The notes beneath the pieces are model-generated. The model saw only the letters and a list, made by a program, of their open reading frames with translations. It was not told the DNA's origin and searched no databases. From positions 394,349 to 458,348 of the forward strand of contig JAKCWG010000884.1 of the NCBI GenBank assembly GCA_021464415.1: a stretch of 64,000 nucleotides of DNA, written 5' to 3'. Below are positions 1 through 10,658 of this stretch, one piece after another. This DNA is from Lonicera japonica. Its lineage: Eukaryota; Streptophyta; Magnoliopsida; Dipsacales; Caprifoliaceae. Every line of letters begins with the position of its first letter. Positions within the stretch are counted from its first letter, which is position 1. Made by a program: the position numbers and the translations under genes.

Positions 1-93
1 GATGTAGAAGGATATAACAATGTTCTCTTAAGCAGCGATGAGAATGAAGATGAAAAGGAGGATCAGGATGATGATGATGATGACTACAATTGA
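1..93 (+). CDS. 3' end of an unidentified coding region with an acidic tail (cut by window edge)
   Basis: The frame is open from base 1 to a TGA at 91-93, giving the last 30 residues of a protein. The tail is very acidic (EDEKEDQDDDDDDYN). Such runs occur at the ends of many nuclear plant proteins, so the tail does not name a family. The first ATTACTGG array starts about 135 bases downstream, so this could be the end of a transposon-encoded protein of the same element complex, for example a TNPD/TNP2-type transposase. That is only an inference from position. Confidence 0.35.
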   Translation, partial: DVEGYNNVLLSSDENEDEKEDQDDDDDDYN

Positions 94-228
94 TGTTCTA
101 TATGTTCCTATAAATCAGACGAAGATGAGGGTCAAAATGAATTTTGGTTCGCAGTTTGTATTTGTTTATATGCCTCTTTGGTTTATTTGCATGTTATTTT
201 CCATTTTTAAAATATGAAAGAAACCAAT

Positions 229-560
229 TCTATAATTACTGGGTCCAGTAATCCAGATTACTTGCCCCAGTATTCCAGATTACTGGCTACAGTAATCCAT
301 TTCTGCGTCCAGTAATTCATTTCCGAGGCAAGTAACCCAGATTACTGACCCCAGTAATCCAAGTTGCTTGCCCAGTAAACAGGATAACGGGGGCCAGTAA
401 TCACAGTTGCTGATGTAGTAATGAATTACTGGATCAGTAGTCTATTACTGGTGCCAGTAATTACCCATTACTGGGGCCAGTAATTATCCATTACTTCTCC
501 AGTAATTTGGATTAATGTGCCCAGTAATCCGGATTGGAGAAGGCCCTAGTAATCTCTTCG
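229..560. repeat. ATTACTGG / CCAGTAAT palindromic array 1
   Basis: About twenty copies of an 8-10 bp motif (ATTACTGG, or its complement CCAGTAAT) lie within roughly 330 bases. They are often paired head to head around 1-4 bases, making short palindromes such as ATTACTGGNNCCAGTAAT. Copies are imperfect, and spacers vary from about 1 to 20 bases, so this is not a simple tandem satellite. Arrays of the same motif recur through 16.1 kb. The layout resembles the subterminal repeats of CACTA transposons, which bind the element's own DNA-binding protein. That function is inferred. Confidence 0.85.
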
Positions 561-709
561 CTTTCCAAAGTTGGTGCAGTAATTTAAAATTCTGAAAGCA
601 TGCATGCATCTATTCGGTTTCCAAAGTTGTTGCGGCCATCATTATAACAATTAGAATTAATGCACGCATGTGATCCAAAGTGACAACCTTTCATATTCTA
701 AGGGGCTAC

Positions 710-717
710 TATATAAA
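710..717 (+). promoter_or_regulatory. Possible TATA box
   Basis: TATATAAA lies 141 bases upstream of the small ORF beginning at 858, after a stretch without long ORFs. The match to the plant TATA consensus is good. Use as a promoter is inferred only from position. Confidence 0.3.
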
Positions 718-857
718 CATGATTATCATTCGCAAATCAAACTAACCATCAAATATCTCATTTGTTTCCACTTTCACTTATTTTCTTCACCACGTCAACC
801 CCTCCAAAATCTCCATCAACGTCATCTCCTCCAAACTCTCCATCCAACTTCACTGCG

Positions 858-1067
858 ATGTGCATTCAAAATCTTATTTTTGCTGATGAAATGTAGAAGG
901 CTTGGGATGCTGAATCGACAAAAGTTGAAGAGTGCTTGAAGAGCTTGGGAGTGATGCTTGAGGAAGCGAGGAAGAGGAACCGTGAGATGGTAGAGGCCGA
1001 GGAGAGAGAGAGAGAGAGAAGAACAAGAACAAGAAGAAGAAAAATTGATATATATATATATATTTAA
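858..1067 (+). pseudogene. Small charged coiled-coil ORF with an in-frame TAG
   Basis: A frame starting at ATG 858 runs to TAA 1065-1067, broken once by TAG at 894-896. The part after the stop is rich in Glu, Arg and Lys (it includes EECLKSLGVMLEEARKRNRE) and ends in an Arg/Glu run coded by a GA microsatellite at about 1,000-1,020. Heptad-like leucines suggest a short coiled coil. It may be a distant cousin of the 66-residue coiled-coil ORFs at 7.2 and 10.5 kb, but there is no clear sequence match. A chance ORF driven by the GA repeat is possible. Confidence 0.3.
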
Positions 1068-1194
1068 CGTAGTTCCTTTTTTTTAACATATTGTTCTTCT
1101 TTTTTATTTATTTAAATTTTTAATGAAATTTAGTAATTAATATTTTAATATTTCTTCCTGATTTAAATCACAACCAAACCATCTTATGAAAACA

Positions 1195-1440
1195 CGTCTA
1201 CTGGATTATTGTGGCCTGTAATCCTTCCAAGTTGCTTGTGAAAAATTAGATTCCTTGACACAGTAATCATGAACAGGAACCAGTAATTTTGGATCACCGG
1301 GTCCAGTAATCCTTATTACTGGGTCCAGTAATCATGATTACTTAGTCCGGTAATCAGGATTACTAGGTCCAGTAATAAAAATTACTGGTTCTAGTAATCA
1401 TGTTTACTGGGTCAAGTAATCCATTACTAGGGAAGTAATC
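1195..1440. repeat. ATTACTGG / CCAGTAAT palindromic array 2
   Basis: A second dense cluster holds about eighteen motif copies, several as direct units of the form GGGTCCAGTAATC. It lies just downstream of the 3' end of the minus-strand Ulp1-like gene (stop at 1601-1603), in line with a subterminal or intergenic position. Confidence 0.85.
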
Positions 1441-2649
1441 CAAACAAAAAGAAAAAAAACTAGACTACAAAAAGAGGGAATTGTTAAAAGATTACAATAA
1501 TTATCCACAATCCTTTACACCATAATCCACAGACCACAATCATTTAGAACAACATGGTTCACTCCGATGGTCTAAGGGTTCTGAATTTGTTGAGTATGTT
1601 CTACCTGAAAAATGTCCCTCCCTTTTGGGACGGCCTGTTCCCATTAACCAAGCATTCCATGAAGTGAAGCATGAACCCACCACAATCTGACCTGAAAATA
1701 AAAACCAATTTTTGATTTATTGTACCACAATATCATTTACCAAAAAAATTACTAATAAATAAGCTATGAATATCCGAGCTACTTACGATCCTTCCATTTG
1801 TTGTGGGCAGTCGACATCTTCGACAAAGGTGTATGACTCAAATTTCAACTGTTTGTTCATGATTATCCACCTCGTTCTCTTTTCATTGGCAGTCAGCTCT
1901 TTATGTATAAGTTTTGGGCCGTTTCGATCTTGATCAACCACCTGCTCTCGGTACACCTCAAGATCAATGCTCGCTTGAGTTTGGAACTGGCCGCCAAGCC
2001 AGATGTCATTCATCCAATGCTTAATGTGGTTTGCCTTTATTTTGTTTTAACAAGGCCAAGATAAATATATGGAGTCAGGTATTAATATTGAAAACACATA
2101 ATCTGGTCAGTATATATAGATTTAATATTTGGTTGTTGCCTTACCACTGTCTCTGCATTTTTGCTCCACTTGTCATCATCAGACTTTTTACCCTTTACGG
2201 GTAGGGAGGAGTTCATGTGGGTTATTATCTGCCGATCGTTGTTTATGTGGAGAATGGTGAAATGTCTGCTCGTCCGGTGATGCAATGGAATCAAGATTTT
2301 GTTGCGGGTGAATATTTTCCATAGGGGTTTCGTGAGAAGCTTTGCAACATCAAACTCGTTTCCACTGAAGTCTTTGTCGGACGTGACAAGCTGTTCGTGG
2401 TGTGCAATATAGTAAAATTGTAAAAAGACAGTTAACAGGAATTAGATCCGGGAATATAAATCTTCGTGCACTATAATTTTTTGGTTTATCAGGGATTTAC
2501 TTACTGAAACTTCCAAGTCAATAAAACCAAATCTGTCCATTTTTTTTAGTTCTATCTCCTGCTTCATCATGGTAATGTACTGCTTCAAAACCTGCAACAG
2601 TTTGCACATGCACTTAACTTGTTAGAGAAGTTACATGTGCAATAGTATA

Positions 2650-2800
2650 TAATGGATTACTGGATCAAGTAATCCTGATTACTGGGTCAAGTAATCTTGA
2701 TTACTGGGTCTACTAATCCTAATTATTGATCCTAGTAATCAAAATTACTGGCCCAAACAATCCAAATACACACAGTAATCGAAAATGATAACTGATAGTA
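2650..2800. repeat. ATTACTGG array within an intron of the Ulp1-like gene
   Basis: About nine motif copies lie between the exons at 2591-2505 and 2923-2827. They form direct units such as GATTACTGGGTCAAGTAATC. No coding potential is seen in this intron. Confidence 0.8.
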
Positions 2801-3796
2801 ATCTAAATTATTCAATTGCTTCTTACATCTTTATCCAAATCTTTTCCCTCAATTATGTCTTTTATCATATTTTTTTCTATAATGGGGCCGAGCGGATTCT
2901 CAGGATCCTGGTAGTAGATTTCTCTGTTAAGATAGAAATTAAAATCAATTAGTATGGCTTTTTTAAATTAGTTTTACAATTATAACTTATGGATAAAAAT
3001 ATGTACTTACTCGTTTGAGCCCTAGAAACTGTGGTAATGCTCTTAAATCTTCATGTCGAGGGTCTGCCAGGGTTCTTTTGTGTAATCGATCCCATTGATA
3101 AGCAATGTTTGTATGGTCCTATGGGCCTTTGCTTTCTTAAGTGGCATGCTGATTGCTGAAGGATAGGCATAGTCCGACTCCCTTTTCCTCTGCCTTGTTG
3201 CACCCCTGTCGTGTACTTTCACGTTTTTCTTGATTGAATGTTGGGGCGGCAACGTAATGGCCCTTTGTTCGGGGACCACCTCTTGAAAAATCTATTTAAC
3301 CACTTCGTCGACCTGGGCCAATTTTGCTTCTTCATTTATAGACCCTCCGCAGTCTTCGACCCTCTCTGTGACAACCTCCTCCTCCCTTTCTTCGGTCACG
3401 TCCGCTGTGTCATCAACCCTATCATCCCGAATTGAAGTGTGTGGTATTGGATCATTTTGGTCTTTTAGAGTTATAGGTGTTGTGATCCGCGATTCAGCCT
3501 GCCTCCTTTCATGTTGGCGCTCTAGCATATTGATTCTTTTATCCGACGCTGCTATAGCGTCAACCATTTTTCTGGTGAGGGCATGGACAGTTTCTTGATA
3601 GCCCATTAGATCCAGCTTTTGAAGGTCCACGTTGATGTTATTTTTGATAAGTCGAGACAACTCGGCGACAACAATATCCATAATTTGGACCACATTTTTT
3701 TGCCATATTCTCGTTTTTCTTTTTTTTGTGGGACCTGTAATCACAGATAAAACATGACATGTAATGAGAATCTCCAGCCTATGTATAACAATAATA

Positions 3797-4050
3797 ATGG
3801 GTTGCTGGGGGCAGTAATCTGATTACTGGTGCCAGTAATTTGGAATACTGGGGCAATAATTGATTTATGGCCAAAAAAATCTAGATTACTGAGGGAAGTA
3901 ATTTATTAAAGAAAAATTACTGGAGGTAGTAATCCGAATTACTGGGGCATGTGATCAGGATTACCGCGGGAAGTAATCCATTACCAATCTCAGTAATTAT
4001 GATTACTGGAATATGTAATCTTCAATACTAGGAGAAGTAGTCCAGTAATT
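3797..4050. repeat. ATTACTGG array within a second intron of the Ulp1-like gene
   Basis: About fifteen imperfect motif copies fill most of the intron between the exons at 3734-3011 and 4268-4089. Placing the array here needs either an array expansion inside a gene or an exon-capture history. Confidence 0.8.
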
Positions 4051-5468
4051 AGTACTATAACATCCTATATTTCATTCAAAATTCTTACCCATTTTGAAAG
4101 CTCTAAGGATTCATCCTCGCCACTCTTATTTTCACCTTCAGAATCATTCTTATCCTCACCAGTTTTCTCGTCATTTCCCTGCTGTCCTTGCTTTTCCTTC
4201 TCCCCTACCAATTGTTTATGTGTCAAATTAAAGGCGGACATTGGCCAAGCTCCGCCAAGTACAAGTTCCTGAATCACAAAGTACAATTGAATAGGTTCTT
4301 TTTGTCTTAAATGCATAAAAGTATAGTATTTATATCAATGCAAAAGTTACCTCTAAAAGGTTGGGGTTTGACTCCAAGGCCTTCACATTGAACATGTCTT
4401 TAGTGTTCCATGCCACGAAATGTGGCCTGCCGATTAGACGATTCTCTGACCGTGGCAATCTATGTTTTGTGTTCTCCAAAAACTAATACTGCACCAACAG
4501 CGTGCATCCGTTGAGTGTGTTTGGTTTATCCTTGTTGTACTTCTTGATGACAGAGAACAAGAAGTCCACAGTCGAGTTCGCCCAGTCATACTTGTCAACA
4601 TTATCAATGTCAATGCATATGTTGACCAGATCCTATGTAAGATTGATCCCCGTTCTGCTGAAAAAGAATGTTAAGAATAAATACATCAGCAGAGTCAATG
4701 CAACCATTTTTGGATCGGCTATGTTTTCTTTGTTTAGCTTAGATGCGAGCAAGTTCTTTATATCGATATTAGAATGCCCTTTTGTTTCCTTGCAATTTTT
4801 GAACAGGTTGGCCGCCTGTTCCTTTCTATCCTCTGATCGAGGAACGGGTACGATTTTTAGTCCTTTAGTGGAGAGGTGAAACAAGACCGTCAAGAACTCT
4901 GCGGTCAAGTCCAACTATAAACTGCCAGAGGACCACACCATTTGTTCCGTGTCGAAATGCTTCATTATTATTTCGAAGTCAATTTCAGTCTTCCTACAAT
5001 TAGCTTTCTTGACTAAGGCATCCCGAAAGCAACACATCATAGGGCTGAAGACCGTCCCGTTCAGAATCTCCCATGTTTCAGTCGGGATGGCTTCCCGGTA
5101 TTGATTTACCAATTCGGCAAAGGCCAATATTGTGCATCTCTGGGGAAGAGACCTTTTTGGTTTGGCAGCGTCTACCTTTGATGGTTTTGCCTGATTCTTT
5201 TGTTTCTTTGATTCTGCAATTTTGGAAAAACCAGTGGGCTTGCCCTTCGGGTTCGGTACTGTTTCTTCAGCTGTCTTTGTGGTGGCCTTCTTCGACTGTG
5301 CTTCACTCAATGGTGCAAGTCTTTTCCTCAATTCAGATAATGGCACAGCGTCACTGTTGCTTGTAGAGACATATTCCTTACCACGCACTAGGGTATCATG
5401 TTGTGATGCCATTTTGATTTCAGCAAAATAAATTAGTTTATTAAGGAGAGAAGCTACATAGGCAGTTA

Positions 5469-6045
5469 TTAAGATTACTGGCCCCAGTAATTAGGATTAC
5501 TGGTGTTAGTAATATATTACTGGGACTAGTAATCCCAATTACTAGTTCCAGTAATCCAAGTTGCTGGTTCCAGTAATCCAAGTTGCTGGTTCCAGTAATC
5601 CAAGTTGCTGGGACATCAATGGATTATCGGGGCCAGTAATTATCTATCACTTCGGCCAGTAATGGATTACCGCGGCCAGTAATTCTTGACTGTGGCCAGT
5701 AATTCATTAAGGATGTCCAGTAATCCAAGTTGTTGGGATAGTAATGGATTACTGGTGCAAGTAATTATCCATCACTTTGGCCAGTAATGGATTACTGCGG
5801 CCAGTAATCCAGATTACAGGGTCCAGTAATCCAAGTTGTTGGGATAGTAATGGATTACCGGTGCCGGTAATTATCCATAGCTTGGGCCAGTAATGGATTA
5901 CCGCGGCCAGTAATTCATTACGGAGGACAGTAATCCAGACTACTGTGGCCAGTAATCATATTACTGGGGTCAGTAATTAATTTATGTGTCCAGGAAACGT
6001 CATTACTGAGGTCAGTAATCCTAGTTTTGGTTATCGTTGTAGTAA
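5469..6045. repeat. Largest ATTACTGG / CCAGTAAT array, upstream of the Ulp1-like start
   Basis: More than thirty motif copies lie in about 575 bases directly 5' of the minus-strand ATG at 5412. Part of it has a higher-order pattern: GGTTCCAGTAATCCAAGTTGCT repeats about three times near 5,540-5,610, and a longer unit of about 120 bases (CCAGTAATCCAAGTTGTTGGGATAG and following) recurs near 5,700-5,900. It occupies the place of the gene's promoter region. Confidence 0.88.
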
Positions 6046-6117
6046 TCAACATTTAACAATGAACAGCAACCGCATGTCAAGGGAAGATATTACTTAAACA
6101 TTACACATGGAAACAGC

Positions 6118-6154
6118 TATATAGGGTTTAAGTTTTTTTTAGACCCTATATATA
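6118..6154. repeat. Short perfect-arm hairpin
   Basis: TATATAGGGT and ACCCTATATA are inverted around a T-rich loop. The hairpin could contain a minus-strand TATA element about 700 bases upstream of the Ulp1-like ATG. No further function is visible. Confidence 0.5.
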
Positions 6155-6535
6155 TTCAGTCATAATGGCGAGATGCTTTCATCAAATATAAAATCTTCTT
6201 GGTGATGAAAATAAGTTGTTAATAGACATTAACGTACTTAAAAAAAACTTACATGGTTGGATAAGCCAAAAAGATGACGAAGATGATGTCTTTACGTGAG
6301 TAGTACAGAGAGAGTTAGAGAGTGAGAGCTTCATTGTGAATCATGGTCTCCGAAAATGGCGGTAATTGTTAAAAAATGTGGGGAGAGTGAAAAGCTTTTT
6401 TCAAAAGCTAATATTTGTTGAGGAGTGGTACTGAGTGTAAATAAGAAGAATATATCATTTACAGATATTTCATAGTTGATGTGTTAAAATGAGTTAGTGG
6501 TAAATTTGTATCCTTGAATGTGTTAAAATGCAAAT

Positions 6536-6712
6536 ACTGACCCAAAATTACTGACCTCAGTAATCCAAATTCTGTACCAGCAACTGGATTACTTCCCGCA
6601 ATAATCTGGATTACTGCACCTAGTAATCTGAATTATTGGGTGGTAATTAGTATTACTTCCCCCAGAATTGATTACTAGTCCAAGTAATCGATATTATTGG
6701 ATCCAGTAATCC
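6536..6712. repeat. ATTACTGG / CCAGTAAT array
   Basis: About twelve degenerate motif copies lie just ahead of the first large repeat unit that starts near 6,735. Smaller clusters of the same motif recur at about 7,550-7,620, 8,010-8,070, 8,345-8,440, 9,165-9,310, 9,590-9,670 and 10,905-11,035, always at matching positions of the large repeat units. Confidence 0.8.
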
Positions 6713-6822
6713 TTTACATAAAATTTAAAACAACAGACTAATTTAGATTTTTAGATTTCACCACTTTGTGACAACGACCCAAACACAAGCATTCATAAAA
6801 CAGCCACAAATGAAAATTAATG

Positions 6823-7020
6823 GTGTACAAGATGAGATATAGAGAAACAAATTATTTTTCATTGATGAAAGTAAAATTACAAAGGAGGGACTTCGAGGTC
6901 CAACTGAAATAAATTGTGTACAAGATGAGATATAGAGAAACAACTTCATTTCCATTGATGAAATTAAAATTACAAAGGAGGGACTTCGAGGTCTAACTGA
7001 AATAAATGGTGTACAAGATG
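6823..7020. repeat. 93-bp tandem repeat
   Basis: GTGTACAAGATGAGATATAG begins at 6823, 6916 and 7009, a period of exactly 93 bases. Because 93 is a multiple of three, the minus strand stays open and shows a 31-residue repeat (LFLYISSCT). Partial copies of the unit occur near 8,547 and 9,905 in the other large repeat copies. I read this as repeat DNA, not as a gene. Confidence 0.75.
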
Positions 7021-7188
7021 AGATATAGAGAAAGAAATAGCTAATTGTTCAAGAAATAGAAGACCAGAGGGAAAGAACCGGGTATAATTTTTTCGCTGGC
7101 AAATCCTTGATTCATAGAAATACATGGGTAAACATGTAGTTCCGATTGATCAAGGTAATCTCTTTCATCGGACCTTCCTCCTCTCCCC

Positions 7189-7389
7189 CTACCCTAACAG
7201 CTCACGTAGTCGGTCCCTCTCGGCAGTTACGGCGGCCAGACGTTGCTCCAGGTCTCTAATGCTTTGAGTCAAATTTTTCAAGATCCGAACCTCTCTTTCA
7301 AGTCTTTCCACCCACTGAAAAAGGTTATCAACTGCACTGGGGGTCACCGGAGGACTATGCGAACAATTAGCCTCTGAAACATCATCCAT
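7189..7389 (-). CDS. 66-residue coiled-coil microprotein, copy 1
   Basis: ATG at 7389 runs to a TAG at 7189-7191 and encodes 66 residues. The N-terminal third is variable. The rest (TPSAVDNLF, then ERLEREVR, IRDLEQRL and AERDRLRE) is a regular leucine heptad pattern and reads as one parallel coiled coil with no membrane or signal segment. Against the 10.5 kb copy about 48 of 66 residues match by eye, and the length is identical. The upstream minus-strand block TTGCACTGCTATA is shared with the other copies and may be the core promoter. It could be a DNA-binding helper or dimerisation peptide of the transposon, but the family is not one I recognise. Confidence 0.55.
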   Translation of the reverse strand: MDDVSEANCSHSPPVTPSAVDNLFQWVERLEREVRILKNLTQSIRDLEQRLAAVTAERDRLRELLG

Positions 7390-7920
7390 CGGTAATGGTA
7401 TTAGAAAAGTGATGGAATGGGCTACTAATTATAGCAGTGCAAGCTTTCGTTTTCTAGGGAAGTTATTTTGAAACGACGTGATGATACGGCTAATTAATAA
7501 CCTGACTACCTGAAATGATGATACGGACGTGTAAAGTCACACTAGAAACTTCGATTACTGGACCCATTAATGGATTATTGGCCCCAATAATTCAGTTTAC
7601 TGGCACTAGTAATATACACACAATAAATTTTAACACATGTGATTTGTCAAAAACTTATTTTACCAAGATCACAATAAAGGAAAAAAAATATGATTAAAAA
7701 TTGTTTTAAAAATTAAAAAAAATGTCGGTCCAATCCGATTTATATACTTTTTTTTCTAGCATGAAGATAAATTGAAGCTAAGTTTGTCGATTTAGATTCA
7801 TCACACGCTTCTCCTTTTTATTATCTTCTTATCGGTTCTTATTTAATTTGTACGGGTATACCCTAGTTAATTTTGAAAAGACGTGATTTTTTCGTAAAAG
7901 TTACCCGCCCGTCTCACTCT

Positions 7921-7930
7921 GCCACGTGGC
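7921..7930. promoter_or_regulatory. G-box palindrome GCCACGTGGC
   Basis: A perfect 10-bp palindrome with a CACGTG core, the binding site of plant bZIP and bHLH factors, is followed by a C run. The same site and context recur at 8296 and 9083. Confidence 0.45.
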
Positions 7931-8295
7931 AACCCCCCCTTACAGCTAATTAATAACCTGACTACTCGAAATGATGATACGGACGTGTAAAATTACACTA
8001 AAAACTTCGATTACTGGAGCCATCAGTAGATTACTGGCCCCAGTAATTCAATTTACTGGCACCAGTAATATAAAAATTGTTTTAAAAAAAAAAAAATGTC
8101 GGTCCAATCCGATTTATATACTTTTTTTTTCTAGCATGAAGGTAAATTAAAGCTAAGTTTGTCGATTTAGATTTATCACATGCTTCTCCTTTTTATTATC
8201 TAATTATCGGTTCTTATTTAATTTGCACGGGTATACTCTAGTTAATTTTGAAAAGACGTGATTTTTTCGTAAACGTTACCCGCCCGTCCCGCTCT

Positions 8296-8305
8296 GCCAC
8301 GTGGC
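8296..8305. promoter_or_regulatory. G-box palindrome GCCACGTGGC, second copy
   Basis: The site is identical to 7921-7930, with the same CTCT-side and AACCCCC-side neighbours. Confidence 0.45.
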
Positions 8306-8772
8306 AACCCCCTATCACTAATTAATAACCTGACTACTCGAAATGATGAAACGGAACTACTGACACCAGTAATGGATTACTGGCCCTAGTAATCCTAATT
8401 ATTGGCCCAAGTAATAAGGATTACTAGCCCCAGTAATCCTTCAGTTCATGTTTAAAATAGCTGAACATGTAGATTTTCAAATTCCATCAATTTGCCACAA
8501 TGACCCAAACACAAGCATTCTTACAACATAGACAAGCAAAAATAAATGGTGTACAAGATGACATATAGAGAAACAAATTATTTTCCATTAATGAAAGTAA
8601 AATTACAATGGAAGGACTTCGAGGTCCAACAGAAATAAATGGTGTACAAGATGAGATATAAAGAGATAACTTATCTTCGAGGTCCAACTGATTACATATT
8701 CAATTAAAGGATGAAATAAAACGAGCCCCAAAAAGTATAAGACCAGAAGATGGGAAAGATACCACAAAGTAT

Positions 8773-8931
8773 TCAAGAAAAACTAGGTGATAGATGGGCA
8801 CATGACTGTGATGCTAAGGGCAACCTCCGAACCTTTCTTTCAAGTCTTTCCACCCTCCAAAAAAGGTTATCAACTGCACTAGGAGTCATTGGAGGCCTAT
8901 AAGAACTGTTAGCATCTGAAATATTAGCCAT
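8773..8931 (-). pseudogene. Coiled-coil microprotein, copy 2, truncated by an internal deletion
   Basis: ATG at 8931 gives MANISDANSSYRPPMTPSAV and continues through VERLERKVRRL as in the other two copies. It then switches into unrelated sequence and stops at 8773-8775 after 52 codons. The sequence after the switch matches the region near 10,160-10,210 downstream of copy 3. This indicates a deletion of a few hundred bases that removed the C-terminal half and joined the ORF to downstream DNA. The upstream TTGCACTGCTATA block is kept. Confidence 0.5.
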
Positions 8932-9082
8932 ATTAATGGTATTTGAAAAGAGATGAGAAAGATATAAACCTGATGGGATGGAATGGGTTAGTTATAGCAG
9001 TGCAAGCGTTGGTTTTCGAGGGAAGTTATTAATTTTAAAACGACATGACTCTTTGGTAACCACTCCCCGCACATCCCGCGCT

Positions 9083-9092
9083 GCCACGTGGC
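9083..9092. promoter_or_regulatory. G-box palindrome GCCACGTGGC, third copy
   Basis: It lies about 150 bases upstream of the truncated coiled-coil ORF (minus strand). In large-repeat copy 3 the same place, near 10,817, reads GCCACTTTTC, so the box has been lost there. Confidence 0.45.
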
Positions 9093-10457
9093 TAACCCCC
9101 CCGCCAATTAGTAACCTGACGACTCAAGAAGATGATATGCATATGTAAAGGTCACACCAGAAACCTAGATTACTGGAACCAGTAATTTTGATTACTGGAC
9201 CCGGTAATTTTGATTACTGGACCTGATAATTTTATTACTGTGTTCAGTAACCGATTACTGGTTCCAGTAATTACTGGAACCAGTAATCGATTACTGGACC
9301 CAGTAATTATGGAATTGCCTTGTTTCAAATCTATATAAAACACCACATGTTTTGATATGCATTATTTCTACACCATTAGATAACTTTTATAAACAAATCA
9401 AGATGTCACTTCAAATTTAAAATTGAAAGACTAATAAATATTTAATATGAAGTTGCTACAAATAGCCTCTGTACAAGACAATGCCTATCAATGGATCAGA
9501 TTATTACACGAATCTGATCCCAATATGATCCGTTTCAACAGATATGGATTGAGATTTATGATCCGTATATCCAAATTCGATCCGAATAATAATTACTAGA
9601 CCCTATAATTAAAATTACTGGCCCAGTAATGGATTACTTGCCTCGGTAATCCAGTTTACTGGCACCAATAATATACACATAATAAATTTTAACACACATG
9701 ATTGAATTATATACACACAATAAATAACCTGACTACTTGAAATGATGAAACGGAATTACTGGCCCAAGTAATAAGTATTACTGGCCCCAATAATCATCCA
9801 GTTCATGTTTAAACTAGCTGAAAATTTAAATTTTCAAATTCCATAAATTTTTCAGAATGACCCAAACACAAGCATTCTGACGACATGGACAACCGAAAAT
9901 AAATGGTGTACAAGATGAGATATAGAGATATAAATTATTTTCCATTGATGAAAGTAAAATTACAAGATGAGATATAAAGAGACAACTTATCGTCGACGTC
10001 CAGCTGATTACATATTCAATTAAAGGATGAAATAAAACAAACCCCAAAAAGTTTAAGACCAGAAGATCGGAAAGATACCACCAAGTATTCAAGAAAAAAT
10101 AAGGGAGGGGTCTTAATTATGAAGTTAACCTGCTGCACTGTTATATGTTCTCCATAATCGGATAAACACTACGTGATAGATGTGCACGTGATTGTGATGC
10201 TAAGGGCAACCTATCAACGAGCCCTAAAACATAAGAACTCCCTAGAAATCCCAGATACACAAAAAAAATTCAATCCAAGAAGAACTCAAGGAGAGGGAGA
10301 GGAGAGATAAATATATGGGGCAGTTTATGAACAGAAGATGGGAAGGAAACCAACTGTTTTTCGGGTGGTAAATCCTTGATTCAAAGAAATACATGGGTAA
10401 ACATGTGTTTTCGATTGATTAAGCTAATCTTTTCCATCACCTGACCGTCCTCTCACC

Positions 10458-10658
10458 CTACCCTAACCGCTCACGTAGACGGTCCCGCTCTGCAGACACG
10501 GCGGTCAGATGTTGTTCCAGGTCTCTAATGGTCCGGGTCAAATTTTCCAACCTCCGAACCTCTCTTTCAAGTCTTTTCACCCTCCGAAAAAGGTTATCAA
10601 CTGCACTAGGAGTCACCGGAGGCCAATAAGAAATGTTAGCATCTAAAATATGATCCAT
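10458..10658 (-). CDS. 66-residue coiled-coil microprotein, copy 3
   Basis: ATG at 10658 runs to a stop at 10458-10460, again 66 residues. The conserved core (VTPSAVDNLF, KRLEREVRRLENLT, IRDLEQHL, AERDRLRERLG) matches copy 1, and most changes fall in the first 12 residues. No indel or stop separates copies 1 and 3 although the flanking DNA has many indels. This hints at past selection on the protein. Upstream on the minus strand lie TTGCACTGCTATA and TATAAGTA about 70-90 bases before the ATG. Function is unknown. A basic coiled coil with a short variable head would suit a dimeric DNA-binding partner. Confidence 0.55.
   Translation of the reverse strand: MDHILDANISYWPPVTPSAVDNLFRRVKRLEREVRRLENLTRTIRDLEQHLTAVSAERDRLRERLG

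Larger units (their letters stand above)
1601..5412 (-). pseudogene. Ulp1/C48 cysteine-protease-like transposon gene, eight exons, broken by in-frame stops
   Basis: Exons with GT-AG borders can be read on the minus strand at about 5412-4351, 4268-4089, 3734-3011, 2923-2827, 2591-2505, 2390-2145, 2034-1787 and 1691-1601 (around 900 codons). The N-terminal part is basic, then resembles the helical region found in plant Ulp1-like and mobile-domain proteins (NVDKYDWANSTVDFLF). Exon 3 has a coiled coil near QERR-rich residues. Exons 6-8 give the C48 protease core: RHFTILHINNDRQ (catalytic His), THMNSS where the family normally has Asp-Ser, and CPQQMEGS spliced to SDCGGFMLHF with the catalytic Cys and preceding Gln. 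In-frame stops lie at 4915, 4633, 4483, 3292, 3043 and 3022, all TAG except the TAA at 3043. The exon 2-3 phase does not fit, which suggests an indel in an A run. ATG 5412 begins MASQHDTL. Ulp1-like genes are commonly carried by CACTA and MULE elements. Confidence 0.8.

Noticed and set aside
229..6045. ATTACTGG arrays as a CRISPR or clustered-spacer system
   Set aside because: Repeats are only 8-10 bp, imperfect, in both orientations, with irregular spacers, in an intron-bearing plant context, and with no cas-like genes.
6758..6955. Minus-strand ORF with LFLYISSCT repeats (also at 8487-8687 and 9826-10092)
   Set aside because: The frame is a by-product of a 93-base tandem repeat whose period is divisible by three. 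Copies elsewhere change length and lose the frame.
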